NCBI GenBank assembly: GCA_015179025.1
Contig: WHUX01000025.1
Span: 423,873 to 487,872, forward strand
DNA: 64,000 bases
Source: Terfezia claveryi
Taxonomy: Eukaryota > Ascomycota > Pezizomycetes > Pezizales > Pezizaceae
Direction of reading: 5' to 3'
Part shown: positions 1 through 11,810 of the stretch, piece after piece
Layout: the number at the start of each line of letters is the position of its first letter
Numbering within the stretch: position 1 is the stretch's first letter
Notes under the pieces: generated by a model
Seen by the model: only the letters and a program-made list of their open reading frames with translations
The model's database searches: none
Told to the model about the DNA's origin: nothing
Position numbers and translations under genes: made by a program

Positions 1-1161
1 AGGGAAGCAGGAGGAGTAGAAGGCCACCATTCTTGAATTACCTGCAGGGGGCCAGTCTGTGCGGTCGGTCTTGTGCTCAGGGTAAAACCTCTGCCGGTTT
101 CGGGCGTTCAAAGACAATGGTAACAACAGTACTAGGTGCTATTAGACCTTACTTCCTAAAAACCCTGGCACAGGCTGTGTCTTTATTATGTTGGGTTTTG
201 AAAAGGTGTTTTTGTTTATTTTTTTATTTGTATTTATATTCGTTCTGGGCCGCTCGCGGGCATCGGCCACCCGCAGGCACTATGCTCCTCGCGGGCAATT
301 TGGTACGTAAACCTGATGTGAGATTGGTATTCTAATTATATATGCCCGGTCTATCTGATGTGAGATAATAGACCCGACATAAGATATTGATCTGTGCTGA
401 GCACCCTATTCATAGTTTAGAAGCCTAGCTGAGATCCGGTATTGTGGGATTTATATACGGCATTTGACTTTTTTGGTAAGAAAATGGATATACATAATTC
501 CATTACCACAATTCAACATAAATCAATAAGACCTCAGTGAGATTCATGGTTCCTTGAGAGACTTGAGAGAGGTAAACTGGGGTAGCTTGGGAAAGGGGGG
601 GGGGGGGGGGGTTTGATGAGGGTAATGTGTGACTGTGACTGGCCGTTCGCAGTGCAATTTCAGCAATTTTTTGACTCGGGAAAGAATCATAGAACTGTGC
701 TTAGACAGGGTACCTCTACATAGATGATTACGTAGCCTTCTTCAACCAGAAGAATGTATATCAACTATCATCATCACCCAAGATGTCACAATGTGCCATC
801 AATCCAATGAACCACAAAGATTGCTTGGAACTTTCACTCTATTCCACTCTCCACCTTGGGTACGCCCCCACAGCATATTCCCTGAAAAATCACAGCATCA
901 CAAAACATGATCAAACATAGAAAAAAAAAAGAAGTAGATACAAAAGAACCAGCAAACTGTCTGATAGTTGATTGAGCCCCTCGTAAAAAATCGCAAAACC
1001 CCGCTTTTCATGTGCACACAAGCACTTACAGACAAACAGAAAGGTGATGAAAAAAAAAAAACCTTACAGCTAGGGGATTCAATCAAAGTAAAAGAATGAA
1101 GCATCTTCTAAGCCCATTAACCAACAACAAGCAAAAGAAAAAAAGGAAACAAAAGTAAAAA
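1..1161. other. Intergenic DNA downstream of SMC3
   Basis: No gene is supported here. The stretch is AT-rich with short A and T runs and one uninterrupted run of 17 G at 595-611, which is a likely spot for length error or polymorphism. Open frames in it are short and have no recognisable protein features. The last few hundred bases are the 3' flank of SMC3. Confidence 0.6.
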
Positions 1162-4100
1162 CTACTTGCCCGCCTCCTCCTGGACAAACTTCAACGCCTC
1201 AGTCTTCGTTGCACAAGCAATAGTGGATGACTTGTGCTTATACAACACACTGTAATGCTTATCTGCAACCTGGATTAACTCCGGACGGAAAGTCGTCACT
1301 ACAAAACAGTTCGCCGTTAGATCCTTTTTCAAATACGAGGCGATGTGAGGGAGCGAACATACCAATAAACTGACCATTCTCTTGCGACAACTCTTTGATC
1401 ATCTGCGCTGTACTTTGTCGATACTACACCCCATTTAATATTAGTAAAACCACATCACATATATATATATATATATATATATATTGAAGGGGGGGAACTT
1501 ACTTGCGCATCCAAATTGGCATCAATCTCATCAAACAAATAAAACGGCGCCGGATCACACCTCTGAATCGCAAAAATAAGTGCGAGGGCACATAAACTCT
1601 TCTGCCCACCACTCAACTGACTCAGCTTCTGCTGCTCGTCATGTTGAGAATTAAATGACACTGTGATTCCCACGCCTGTGTAATTCTCCACACTCTTCCC
1701 TCGGTTGGCACCATCATGGTCGTCTTCATCTTCACTCGCCTCTGCGGCGGCGTCGTGGCGTTGATCAACTTTCCGTTGAATCACCAACCGGCCTTTTCCC
1801 GCGGGCACGAGCTTTGTGAAAATCTCAGCAAAGTACTTTGAGACTTGCTTGAATGTGCGCTCGATAGCCTCGTCTTTGCGTTGATCTAGGTGTTGAATCA
1901 GCTCCACAATACTATCTTGACTCGAGTCTAGCTCCTTCCTCCTAGTTATTAAGGTATCCCGCTGCTTTGTGAATGAGTTGTACTGTTCCACAGCCTTCTT
2001 ATTCACGTGGCTATATTTCTTCAGAGCTTCATTAATCTTGTGTAATCTTCTCACGACTGCATTTGAGTCGAGGTTCTCGTATTTCTCAAATGCCTCCTCT
2101 GGGAGTACGCCTAGGTCGCGTATATTTTTGCTAACTTCGCGAGCTTTAGTATCTAAAATAGATTTCTTGCTAATGTCCTTATCGATACGCTTCTGTTGGC
2201 GTTCAAGGATTTTCTGCGCTTCGTCCTGGAGAGCGAGGAGTTTGGATTTCTGGCCTTCAAGTGAGTGTAGTTCTTTGTTTCCTCGCTCAAGTTCCTCTTC
2301 GATCTTACCCAAACGTTTCTCAAGCTCGGCAATGGACGTGGATATTCGTTGAAGCTCGAATCTAGCAGATCCCAAATCACCCTTTTTGCCAGATCCCTCA
2401 AGTGAATCAGACTCTCGCGCGCGAAGCTCATCGAGTTTCATTTGTAGATTCTCTCGGACTTCGAGTTCAAGAATAAATTTCCGCTGTTCGAGCTCGATGC
2501 GTTTTGTAGATACTACCGAGAGGGATTTCCGTAGGGTTTGGAGAGTGCCAGCAAGTTCCTCCAATAGGGCTTCCTCCTCGCGAGTCAAGTTCTTCTTAAA
2601 CTCGCTATTAAGCTCGGATTGGTAGCTATTAAGCTGCTCCTGCAAGGCTTTTAGGGCAGAATCGACATTCTCCAACGACTCTTGCTTCGACCTCAGAGTT
2701 TCCGTGACGCGGGAGACCATCGCGGTTTTATTCTGCAACTGTGTTCGCATTGGGATGTAGCTAGCTTCAAGATGTGCTTTCTTACTTTCTAGCTTCTGAA
2801 GATCTGAAACTGCACGAGTGATTTCTTGATCCTTTGCTTCAATCACAGTCTTAACTTTATCAAGCTCTGCCCTCTGCTGGTCAAACACCTCCCTCCACTT
2901 CTTCGCGCTCGCGACAGCTTCAAGCCTCGATCGGCGGGGATCATAATATCCACCGGTCAACGCACCACGTTTATCACCTCTGTCCCCCTCGTGCGTAATA
3001 GCATTCAAGCCGTACGATCTCGCAAATTGTGCTGCGATATTAAGGTCCTGGCAGAGAATAGTTTTGCCAAAAACCTGCTCAAACGCCTTTGCGTAAGCGG
3101 GATCATATCTGATCGTCTTCAACAATGGATAGCCCTTTGTGTCCTCTGGGAACTTCCCCAGCCGTGGGGTTAGTCTGTTCAGGGGCATGAATGTAATTCT
3201 TCCTGCTTTCTCACGCTGAAGCATTTCTAGGACCCTTGTGGCCGTCGTGTCGGTGTCAACGACAAGATGGAATAGGGACGCGCCGGCGGTGACCTCTACT
3301 GCAGTACGGTAATTTTCGGAGACTTCCATGAGCTCAGCTAGAGTCCCATATACTCCCGGTAGGTGGTGTCGTTCTGTATATCTCCGCACAGCAGCGAGTC
3401 CACGGGATGTAGCATGGTCCATTGCATGAGAGAGAGTCTTTTCCGAGCGCTCCCGCTCAGCACGTGAGGAATCTAGGAGGGATGATAGTCTCGAATCTTC
3501 ACGCCAAAGGTCCTTCCGCTCATCATAGAGCTTATTCCGAAGCTCTTTCGCTTTTGAGATCTCCTCCAGCATCTCATCCTGCGCCCCACTACGTCCATCA
3601 AGTTTCACTCTAAGCTCAGAAATATCTGCTTCTGTTTGGGCAAGTTCTTTGGTGGTTTCCTGGATGTCCTTTTCTAGATCTGCACGGACGGATTTGCGCT
3701 TTGTCACCGTGGAGGTTATTTCCTTAATTTCCTTTTGCAGCCAGTCGTCTCGCTCTTTCTTGGAGCGGAATTGCGTGTTGCGGCCTTGTTTTGCGTAGAG
3801 ACGTTGGCGGGTGGCTTCGGCTTCGTCGAGTTGCTGACGTATTCTAAGTTCTTCTTCCTTTCTGGCGCTGTAGGAGGGGGTTATCTCCTCTAACTCTTCT
3901 TGCTTCTCTTGGATTTGCTGGGTCAGACTCTCAAGTTCCCGTTTATATCGCTTCCGGGCGTCCTTGAGATGTGCCTGATCCGCTTCTAGGGTCTTTAAAT
4001 CCAACTCGACCTGTGCTCTCTCCCTCACATGCTCCTTCCTCTCATCCTCCAACTGTCGCTTATCCACCTTGGCTAGGTTTAATTTCTGTTTTGTTGAAGT

Positions 4101-5010
4101 TATATTATCCTCTAACGCCCTTATTTCCTTCTCTCGCTCTTGAAACTTCTCCATGATAAGCTCACTTTCCACCGCACCGTTATTTTTCGACATTACAATC
4201 TGGTCTAGGGCGTAATTGATCTCATCCTGCTCCCGCTGGTATATCGTATATTCCAGACACCTCCTCTCCCTATCCTTCTCCTGGAACCCGCGTAGTTCCT
4301 CTTTCTCCTCCTCTAGCTCCTGCAGCCGCTCCTCAATGTACTTTAACAATTCGTCGATCTTGTCCCGCTTACTCTCCGTCTCCTCCATGATCCTCAAACT
4401 CTCTGCCCTCCTCTGCTCGTAGACCTGCGTACCTGCCACCTCCTTCAGCAAGGTCAATCTCCTCGAATCCGGCATATTCGTCAACTCCGTAACTCTTCCC
4501 TGGGGGACGATATAGTAAGGATTACTCTTACTAAACCCTGCGCTCTCCAATAAATTCATGACATCGCTTTTCGGCGCATTTTTCCGGTCGAGAGAGTACT
4601 CGTCCTTCTTTCGGCCAATTGTCCGTCGAATCACAACCTCCTTGTTTCCAGTCGGGAATCGCTCGTCGGAATTGTCAAACACAATCTCGACGTAGGCGGA
4701 CAAGACGGCGGACCCGGAGCCCTCATGGAGTAGACCTTGCCGCTCTTCATCGGCCATTTTGGTGTAGGCATCGCTCAGAACGAAGCGGATGGCGGCGAAG
4801 AAGTTGGATTTGCCATGGCCGTTCCACCCGACGATGACATTGTGTTTTGGAGAGAAGGGTTCAATGACGGTTTGGTCTTTGTAGCTGTGAGGGGTAGGGT
4901 TGTGGGGGTGAGTATTATCTTCACCTTCTTGGAGGGTGTGTGCGAAGGGTGATGGAGGGGAAAGATAGGTACCTCTTGAATCCCTGGATGATGATCTGTT
5001 TGATATACAT
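1162..5010 (-). CDS. SMC3: Cohesin subunit SMC3 (structural maintenance of chromosomes 3)
   Basis: SMC3 pairs with SMC1 in the cohesin ring that holds sister chromatids together in the nucleus. Four exons: 5010-4973, 4884-1503, 1423-1363 and 1298-1162 (joins GT-AG), 3618 nt, 1205 aa, the usual length. The 38-nt first exon encodes MYIKQIIIQGFK, which joins directly to SYKDQTVIEPF and restores the canonical SMC3 start. Head ATPase: Walker A at residues 32-39 (GWNGHGKS), then the KKD acetylation motif at residues 105-107, matching human K105/K106. Two long coiled coils flank a hinge (roughly 515-680). The C-terminal half has the LSGGQ signature and the Walker B/D-loop LFDEIDANLDAQ. Walker A is odd: the family normally has GRNGSGKS, here R is W and S is H, although GxxGxGKS is kept. 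Intron 2 contains an AT microsatellite. It shares a roughly 500-bp divergent promoter with RIO1. Confidence 0.97.
1459..1484. repeat. (AT)n microsatellite in SMC3 intron
   Basis: About 13 AT units lie inside the intron between SMC3 exons 2 and 3, close to the donor on the coding strand. It does not alter coding. Confidence 0.9.
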
Positions 5011-5509
5011 CTTTGCACTTGAACCACAAGGCTCAGCTTATTTAACCTGCTTGTTCTCTGTAGGTGTGAATGCGAGGAGGGGTGGAGGGGTGTGTGTGTG
5101 GAGTTCTGAGGCAGGACAACGCGTCAACTTTGTTCTGATTTTGCGAGACGACGCGACGAATACGGACAATCGATTGTTTGCGGGGGGCGTCATAACTACG
5201 GGCGATTAGGTAAGATGCACTGCCGGCATCGCCACAGCGCGAATGTGGCGCAGCACCCATGCCGCTGACAATTTCCTGCCCCACCAACAATCCCCGCAGT
5301 CCGGAGTATTGCGATACTACATACGATACGGGGTAATCACGATACAGGGCAATACTTGCAGTACGGGAAAATACTACATACGATACGGGGTAATATACCA
5401 CGATACAGGCAATACTTGCAGTAGGTACGGGGAAATACTACCAATACTACCGGGCCCACAGCAAAAACACCAAAGCTACAAGCAATCGTATAGAACACAA
5501 CCCACAGCA
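5011..5509. promoter_or_regulatory. Divergent SMC3/RIO1 intergenic region with a duplicated block
   Basis: 499 bp separate the SMC3 and RIO1 start codons, so both promoters must lie here. Positions about 5309-5438 hold an imperfect tandem duplication of 60-70 bp; both copies contain ACTACATACGATACGGGGTA, a CACGATACAGG-type block and CAATACTTGCAGTA. I see no TATA box. Regulatory meaning of the duplicated block is inference. Confidence 0.6.
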
Positions 5510-7417
5510 ATGGCTGCCCCCAAAGCCATCCCCGTCTACACCGCCGGCGCCCAACCACAATACGAATACGACCCGAACAGCGGGTACATCGTGCCCGGTC
5601 AGTTCGATGATGCCCCTCCCCTTCAGGGCGAGCATGCCGTACCCATATCCTCCGCCGCCTCACCACCACGGCCACCAACCACCACCCACCACGACCCCGG
5701 CCACGACGGATGCCATGGCGACGAATTTGACTACGGCGACTCGGACTCTGATCTCTTCGAAGACGAAATGGACGACCCCGACTGGGCCTCTGCCACCGGA
5801 AACCTGACCAAAACCTACAACCGCCAACGGCAACTTCTCGCCTCCACCGCCGCTCCCGCTCCCAATCTCTCCTCCAGCGCCCCACTCGCCCCCCGCACAA
5901 ACCCGAAGCCCAAAGCCAACACCTCCGCCCGTGTCGATGACCAAATTCATTCCCTCTCCAAATTCGCCTCCCGGATTAAACTCGACACCCTCCACTCCGG
6001 CCTCTCCTCCAAATCATCCTCCTCAAACGATAAATCCGACCGCGCCACCTCCGAACAAGTCCTCGACCCTCGAACGCGGATGATCCTCCTCCAACTCATT
6101 AACCGCTCCATCCTGCACTCTCTCAACGGCGTCCTCTCTACAGGAAAAGAAGCAAATGTCTACCACGCCCTCTCCGACCCCTCGCCATCCACCATAACCA
6201 CCACCTCCCCCCAGCCCCTCCACCGCGCAGTCAAAGTCTACAAAACCGCTATCCTAATCTTCAAAGATCGCGACCGCTACGTCACAGGCGAGCACCGCTT
6301 CCGGCACGGCTACAACAAGTCCAACCCCCGCAGCATGGTAAAGATCTGGGCCGAAAAAGAGATGCGAAATCTCAAACGCCTTTGGGCCGCGGGCATCCCT
6401 TGCCCTGAGCCAATCTGCCTCCGCCTCCACGTTTTAGTAATGGGATTTATTGGGGACAAACGTGGCTGGCCTGCGCCTCGACTGAAAGATGCTGGGATTG
6501 AGGATCCGGAGGTATTTGAAGGGCTGTACACGGACTTACTTTCGTACATGAGGATAATGTACCACGTCTGCCGGCTTGTCCACGCTGATTTATCAGAGTA
6601 TAACCTCCTATACCATAAATCCAAGCTATACATCATTGACGTCTCCCAGTCCGTCGAGCACGACCACCCCCGCTCCTCGGAATTCCTCAGAATGGACATT
6701 AAAAACGTCACAGATTACTTCAAAAAACAAGGTGTGGACGTATTCTCCGAGCGGACCGTATTCGAGTTCATCACCTCCCCCACCCACGGCACCACAGAAT
6801 CGGAAATTAAATCTGTATTAGTGAAGATGGAAAGAGACGGCACGAAGGTACCGGGAGTGGAAGGCGCCGCGGAGAAAGAGGTCCAGGAAAATGTATTTAG
6901 ACAAGTATACATTCCCCGCACCCTAGAGGAGGTCTACGATATTGAGCGGGACGCAGCAAAAGTAGGTAGGGGCGAGGGCCAGGGTCTCATCTACAAGGAT
7001 TTATTAGCTGTGAATAATAATGAAGGGGAGGATGGTGGTGGTGGCGTAAAGCTACCTCCTGGCTCGGAGGAGGAGGGAGAGGAGGAGGAAGAGGAAGGGG
7101 CTTGGGAGGCGGAGGAGGAAGGAGGTGAGGAAGAGGAGGAGGAAGACGAACTCGACGAAAACGGGAACCTGATATTCAAAGAAAAGAAACCGAGGGGCAA
7201 GAAACATGAGGATAAGGAAACTAAGAAGGTAATGTTTACCTTTTCCTAGACGTCTTATTACCCTTAATCCCGATGAGGGGACTATTCAACTAATCGATGT
7301 GGGTTCTGTATACAGGCGCATAAACAAAAAGTCAAGGAAGAAAAACGCGAAGCAAGGAAACAAAAAATGCCGAAGCATGTCAAGAAGAAACTTGTTAGTT
7401 CTTCTTCGAAGAAATAA
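5510..7417 (+). CDS. RIO1: Serine/threonine protein kinase RIO1
   Basis: Atypical kinase/ATPase needed for the last cytoplasmic steps of 40S ribosomal subunit maturation. Two exons, 5510-7228 and 7316-7417, joined by a GT-AG intron of 87 nt; 606 aa. The start ATGGCTGCC is chosen because the upstream in-frame extension is the duplicated promoter block and looks non-coding. Kinase core: RIO-specific P-loop STGKEANVY near residue 210, catalytic HADLSEYN near 358-365, and the metal-binding IDVSQSVEHDHP near 376-387, all RIO1 rather than RIO2 hallmarks. The N-terminal 180 residues are low-complexity and acidic. A strongly acidic Glu-rich tract (about residues 515-560) is followed by a Lys-rich tail encoded largely by exon 2, ending KKLVSSSSKK. 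All catalytic residues are present. Confidence 0.96.
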
Positions 7418-7823
7418 TTTTTTTGTGATTGTATTATATATCTGTGTTTGAGACTCGGCAAAAGCTTGGAGTTTTTATTTCTTTTGGTTTTTTTATTTGC
7501 AGGTTTGCTTTTGCGGGGGGCGATAAACTCGAGATTATATTATACCACACGAATTTACCTTAGGTATATAAGGGGTATTGCCCTTTCTCTTTCTTCCCGC
7601 ATACAGTGTTTTGTTTTCTTGGGTTGAAATCCACCTGTGTACTCTAGAAGCTTGCACAAGTTGTAAATTACTTGTGGAGATTGGAGATGCATCGGACATT
7701 ATTGCACTAGGACATTAGGCAAATATACACAAAAAGAAAGATAACGCCAGCAGAACCCCTCCCCTTCAAATAGCCAATATTAAGAGATCTACCCCTCCCC
7801 TTCCTCCCTCTCCAATACAAACC
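7418..7823. other. Intergenic region between convergent genes
   Basis: Contains the 3' flanks of RIO1 and of the next gene, which face each other. T-rich just after the RIO1 stop. No further feature seen. Confidence 0.6.
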
Positions 7824-9292
7824 TCAACCTCCTCCCCCACCTTTAATCGTCCTCCTTACCCTCCCCACCTCCCTCTCCCACCTCTTCGCCATACTCTCCA
7901 GGCCCCCCACCCCACCCCCAACTCCACCCCCACCCTCATCCCATTCCTTCTCATCCAACCACACCACCGTCTCCACCCCCCTCCACCATCCTCTCCAAAC
8001 AACATCCATCATCACTTCCCCCACAGCCCCCATGAACACAATCTCCAGCACCTCCGTACTCCAAGCACTCAGATCCAGCCACTTCAGGCAGTACGTCGAC
8101 TGGGCTAACCTCCGCGCAGCCCTTGCCACTGACTGGGGGGAAAGGGTTGCTGGAGGGCCGGGCCACCCCGCTAGGGAGAGATGCGTGAGCGTAGGGATGA
8201 AGCTAAGGATGTAGGGGAGATTGTGGGGTGTTGATGACGACCAGAGGGACGCGGCAGGCAGGTTAGATGGGTAGGCGAGAGAGAGGTGGCTGAGGGAGGG
8301 GAGGTGCAGGCGCGGTGGTGATTGGATTGACGGTGGGAGCTGGTCAGGGATAGCTAGTGGTAGAGATTCTGGTGGGGGAGGGAGAAGCTGGCCAGAGAAG
8401 AGGAACCGCTCAAGGTCTTTCAAGCTGAGTTGCATATCGGGCACGGTTCTCCTCAGGGAGTGAGTGAGATCGAGGTGTGTAGTTCCTTCTAGATTGAAGA
8501 GATCAGTGTCCGAGTCGTCATCAGGGGGGGCTTCCCAAGTGTCCTCCTCCTGTAATAATACATCATTAGAGCTTTTCTCTCCTCCATTCGCCCTCTCCTT
8601 TGTTATAGGTTCAAGTCTATTATTCCCAGATTCATTTTCCTCCTTCTTGCGGGGGGATAGAGCACTCTCAACCCCTCTTTCCCAAGCCCGCTATACGCCC
8701 CAACATACGCTCCCAACAAGGCCTTCAGCCCAGGCCTCAACGTGGCCAAATAGTGCTGCTCATAAACTACCACCCAATCCCAGTTCCTAGCCAGAGAAAC
8801 AAGTGCATAATGCATCAAACTCCCCTTTGTGACTTTCACCATCCCCGGAAGCCTGATGGCACCTCTATCCCAATCCCCATCATCCCTGCTAAATCTCTTA
8901 CCACCAGTACTCACCGGTCGTGATGTAGCGACCGAGGATGCCCCACTCACCCATGATCTCGGAGGAGGGGGGCCAGAGGTCGTCCGTGGGAGCGCACGAA
9001 TGCCAATAACTCGGGACCTAGCGCGGAGGGGTATGGGGGTGGGGTCTGCGCCAAGGAAAGCTGCGACGGAGGGATGGTGGGTCCGGGGTTGGCCTATTGT
9101 CGTGGGAGCGGAGAGGGAGGAGACATGGGCTTGTTCTCCGGGGGAGGATTTCGCTTGGGAGGTTCGGAGGTGGTGGAGGAGGTCGTTGACAGTGGAGGGT
9201 GGGGCTGGGCGGATTGGTGATGAGGAGGCAAGGGTGGCGGGGGCGGTCGAGGGGGGTTTGGTGTACAGCCGTTGGCGGTGCTTTTTGGGCAT
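7824..9292 (-). CDS. Uncharacterised fungal protein with one frameshift in a C6 run
   Basis: I do not recognise a named family. The reading frame starts at 9292 (MPKKHRQRLY), runs to a GGGGGG run on the plus strand at 8651-8656, and continues in another frame, fully open, to the stop at 7824. One extra C in that run would give a single 489-aa protein without introns. The N-terminal third is proline-rich and disordered, with the ordered-looking stretch NDLLHHLRTSQ near its start. The middle has an aromatic segment (SLARNWDWVVVYEQHYLATL). The C-terminal half contains leucine-rich, repeat-like strands (LTHLSLAGW, LKWLDLSAW) reminiscent of LRR units, ending in a Gly/Arg-rich tail. No splice signals could bridge the shift with a plausible intron. 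Either a sequence error in the homopolymer or a real truncation; error seems likelier because both sides are intact. Confidence 0.65.
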
Positions 9293-11810
9293 TGGGATGC
9301 TTTGGTGTGGGCTGTTTTTGTTTCGCAATTAGGCGGGCGGCGGACGGGGGCTGACTCGGAAGCAAACCTGCGACTCCGAGTCCGTGAGACGGCCCAAACC
9401 GTTCCGATATTGATCGTTCGGACCGATTATTTTACGGACCGATTTCCGGTTCTGCGCGGCGTACTTTCAGGGTGTCGGAAGAAAAACCGTTCCGGTATAT
9501 CAAGAAGGTTGGCTCTCTGTACTTACATTTCACAGCACCTCTCGGACCTTTTATCAGATTCTCCCTTGAGCCAGCAGGGAGAAGTGTCCAGGAAGTGTCC
9601 CGGAAATGCCCCCAAAATGCTCCAAAAATGGACATGAGACGTTACCCTCAACTCCACCACGACGCCCTATCTACTTAAGTAGTATAGATACTCACTTGGA
9701 TTTACCAGCTGCCTTCATCACACAAAAACAATCAGGTATTCGGTATCTCTAGCCTGGCGAGCACCGGCCTGTTGACAGCGACGAGGTAGTTCTGAACGTC
9801 GACCTAGGTCGTATTTATACACACTTGGGTATGGCCAAGTTCAAGTCTTTTTTTTCGAGTGAGAAAAAATCATGGGACTAATTGGACAGGGTAGAAGAAA
9901 ACTCGACAGACTGACTGGCCTTCACTATGCCCATGCCACAATAATAAGACCTTTGCTACAACCAATTTTGACTAATTCACTAAACTGTCTTAATTAAGGC
10001 TGAGAATCACGTTTACTACAACTTTGTACTTGAACTTGCCATACCCAAGTACAAAAACACCCCCAAAAAAAAGCCCTGTCTGAAAACGGCTGGTAGCAAG
10101 AATGTTTTTTTAATTTCTTTTTATTTTTTTATATTTTTTATATTTTTTTTATGTGCTGAGCTACTTATCTTGTAGACCAGTCGCATTGCAAACTCGGCAG
10201 CATAATTGTACTACAGTTCTATGTAGTATGAATCAATTTCAGCGTAAACGTTCCATTCCCCAGTGTAAAAGCCGACCAATAAAGCGGCGGTTCCACCTCA
10301 GGGTAACAGGACAGATCACTCAGGTTGATCATAATGTCAGGTATTCTATGCCATTTTTAGCAGGAGCTATAGGCCCATAAAATTACATGCCGACTTTTGG
10401 CAACTTTCAGTGCTATAATTACCCTAAACTTAGGTGTCGCAGCAATAAGAATAGGTGGAATTACGGCATAGGTAATTGATCTCATTTACACTACAAAGCC
10501 GAACTCCCTCTCGGAAATTCCAGCCTATTGAGTAGTATGATTGCACATACATATCTAGCTTGACCATCATCTAATACTTCTTCCATGTAGGTTGATGGTT
10601 GAGATGACGCTGGAGCATATACTACTACTTTGAAATTGCGGTAGTATATGTATAAAGATTAAATCTGTCTGGTTGATGGTACTTGAGTATCTACATCATT
10701 CGTCCTGTTTGCTCCAATTCACCAACACCGTAGCTGCCGCAGTCAAACCTGCTCATGTATAGTTGCTGAGTATGTGTAGGAAAACAAGCTTGATTGATGA
10801 ACCTGCGGTGGGGTCGGCATCGTTTAGGTGAGCTTCCCAGATCTCCTCGTGAGTAAATCGTTTGGGCGTCGTGTGACTATGCGCGTTGTCGATGATGTCA
10901 TTGATGTCATTGATGTCGTTAGATGTATTGATAGTCATGATTGTGCGCCGTTCGTTCGATACCTAGAGTTCAAATGAGTACGGAATACTAAAGGGAACTT
11001 ACTACTTACTCGTATGTGATTCCCAATAAGGGGATCGTGACGAGCCAGCTGGAATTCAAGGTACGTACACGTTGAGAAATGGTCACTATGGTCCCTCAAA
11101 ACAATCCCTAATTTCCTTCATTCCAGTCCATCACGCTAGTGGAAAAAACAATTACACAACGCTTCATCACAATAATGCTCGAGTGGGAAAACAAAGCTAT
11201 AAGGGAAGCGTCCATACTTCAAAGAAGCCGATGTTTGATCCGTGCGGTCAACGTGGCTGATAGGTGATTGATGGATAGTAGTGAAGGTACCGGTACGGTA
11301 GAGTAAGCCAACTTACCGTCAAACACATCTATTCTAATACGGTCCGGTCCGTACCGTACGGTCATCGATAATTCATAGCCAGATTTACTGTAGTTGAATA
11401 GTTATGCCACCTTGTTATTACAAAAAACGGACTTGAGAATTTCCTTGCTCCTCAAATTACGGTGTTAGGAATTGGCCTTTGGAAATCAGATGAGAAAACT
11501 TATCCACTCACGAATTTCGGTGGGTCGATAAAATGCTGGAGGGTGTAAGTTAGCAAGATTGACACTCGCTCAGAGTCCGACTATTTTTCCAGCTCAGATA
11601 TAGTTGTCCCTCGGGTACTGGAGGGCGGGCATATATGGGCTTAGGGGGCAAAACTAAGGCTTCCGGCATAAGCCAATGGTATCTTCCATTGCGTCAGCAA
11701 TGCTGCGCTGGTTAATCATTAAAGATCCACATTACATTATAAATATGATATATTTCAACTAAGCAAACCACAGCGAGTACGAGTGAGCGAGAAGACATTC
11801 CGGTAACAAA
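9293..11810. other. Intergenic region, 2.5 kb, no gene seen
   Basis: Holds a MITE (9823-10050), a 10-bp-stem hairpin at about 10615-10650 (CATATACTAC/GTAGTATATG), short GATGTCATT tandem units near 10890 and self-complementary GGTACGGTA/TACCGTACGG blocks near 11290-11370. T-rich runs lie at 10100-10150. Open frames are short and unconvincing. Confidence 0.55.
9823..10050. mobile_element. MITE-like element with 23-24 bp terminal inverted repeats
   Basis: The left end 9823-9846 (starts ACTTGGGTATGGCCAAGTTC) and the right end 10028-10050 (ends GCCATACCCAAGT) are inverted copies differing by one inserted base. Total about 228 bp with no coding capacity. A clear target duplication is not visible. 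It fits a non-autonomous DNA transposon remnant; superfamily unknown. Confidence 0.7.

Noticed and set aside
5243..5509. 89-residue N-terminal extension of RIO1
   Set aside because: It is encoded by the duplicated promoter block, is low-complexity and Tyr-rich, and has no counterpart in the family.
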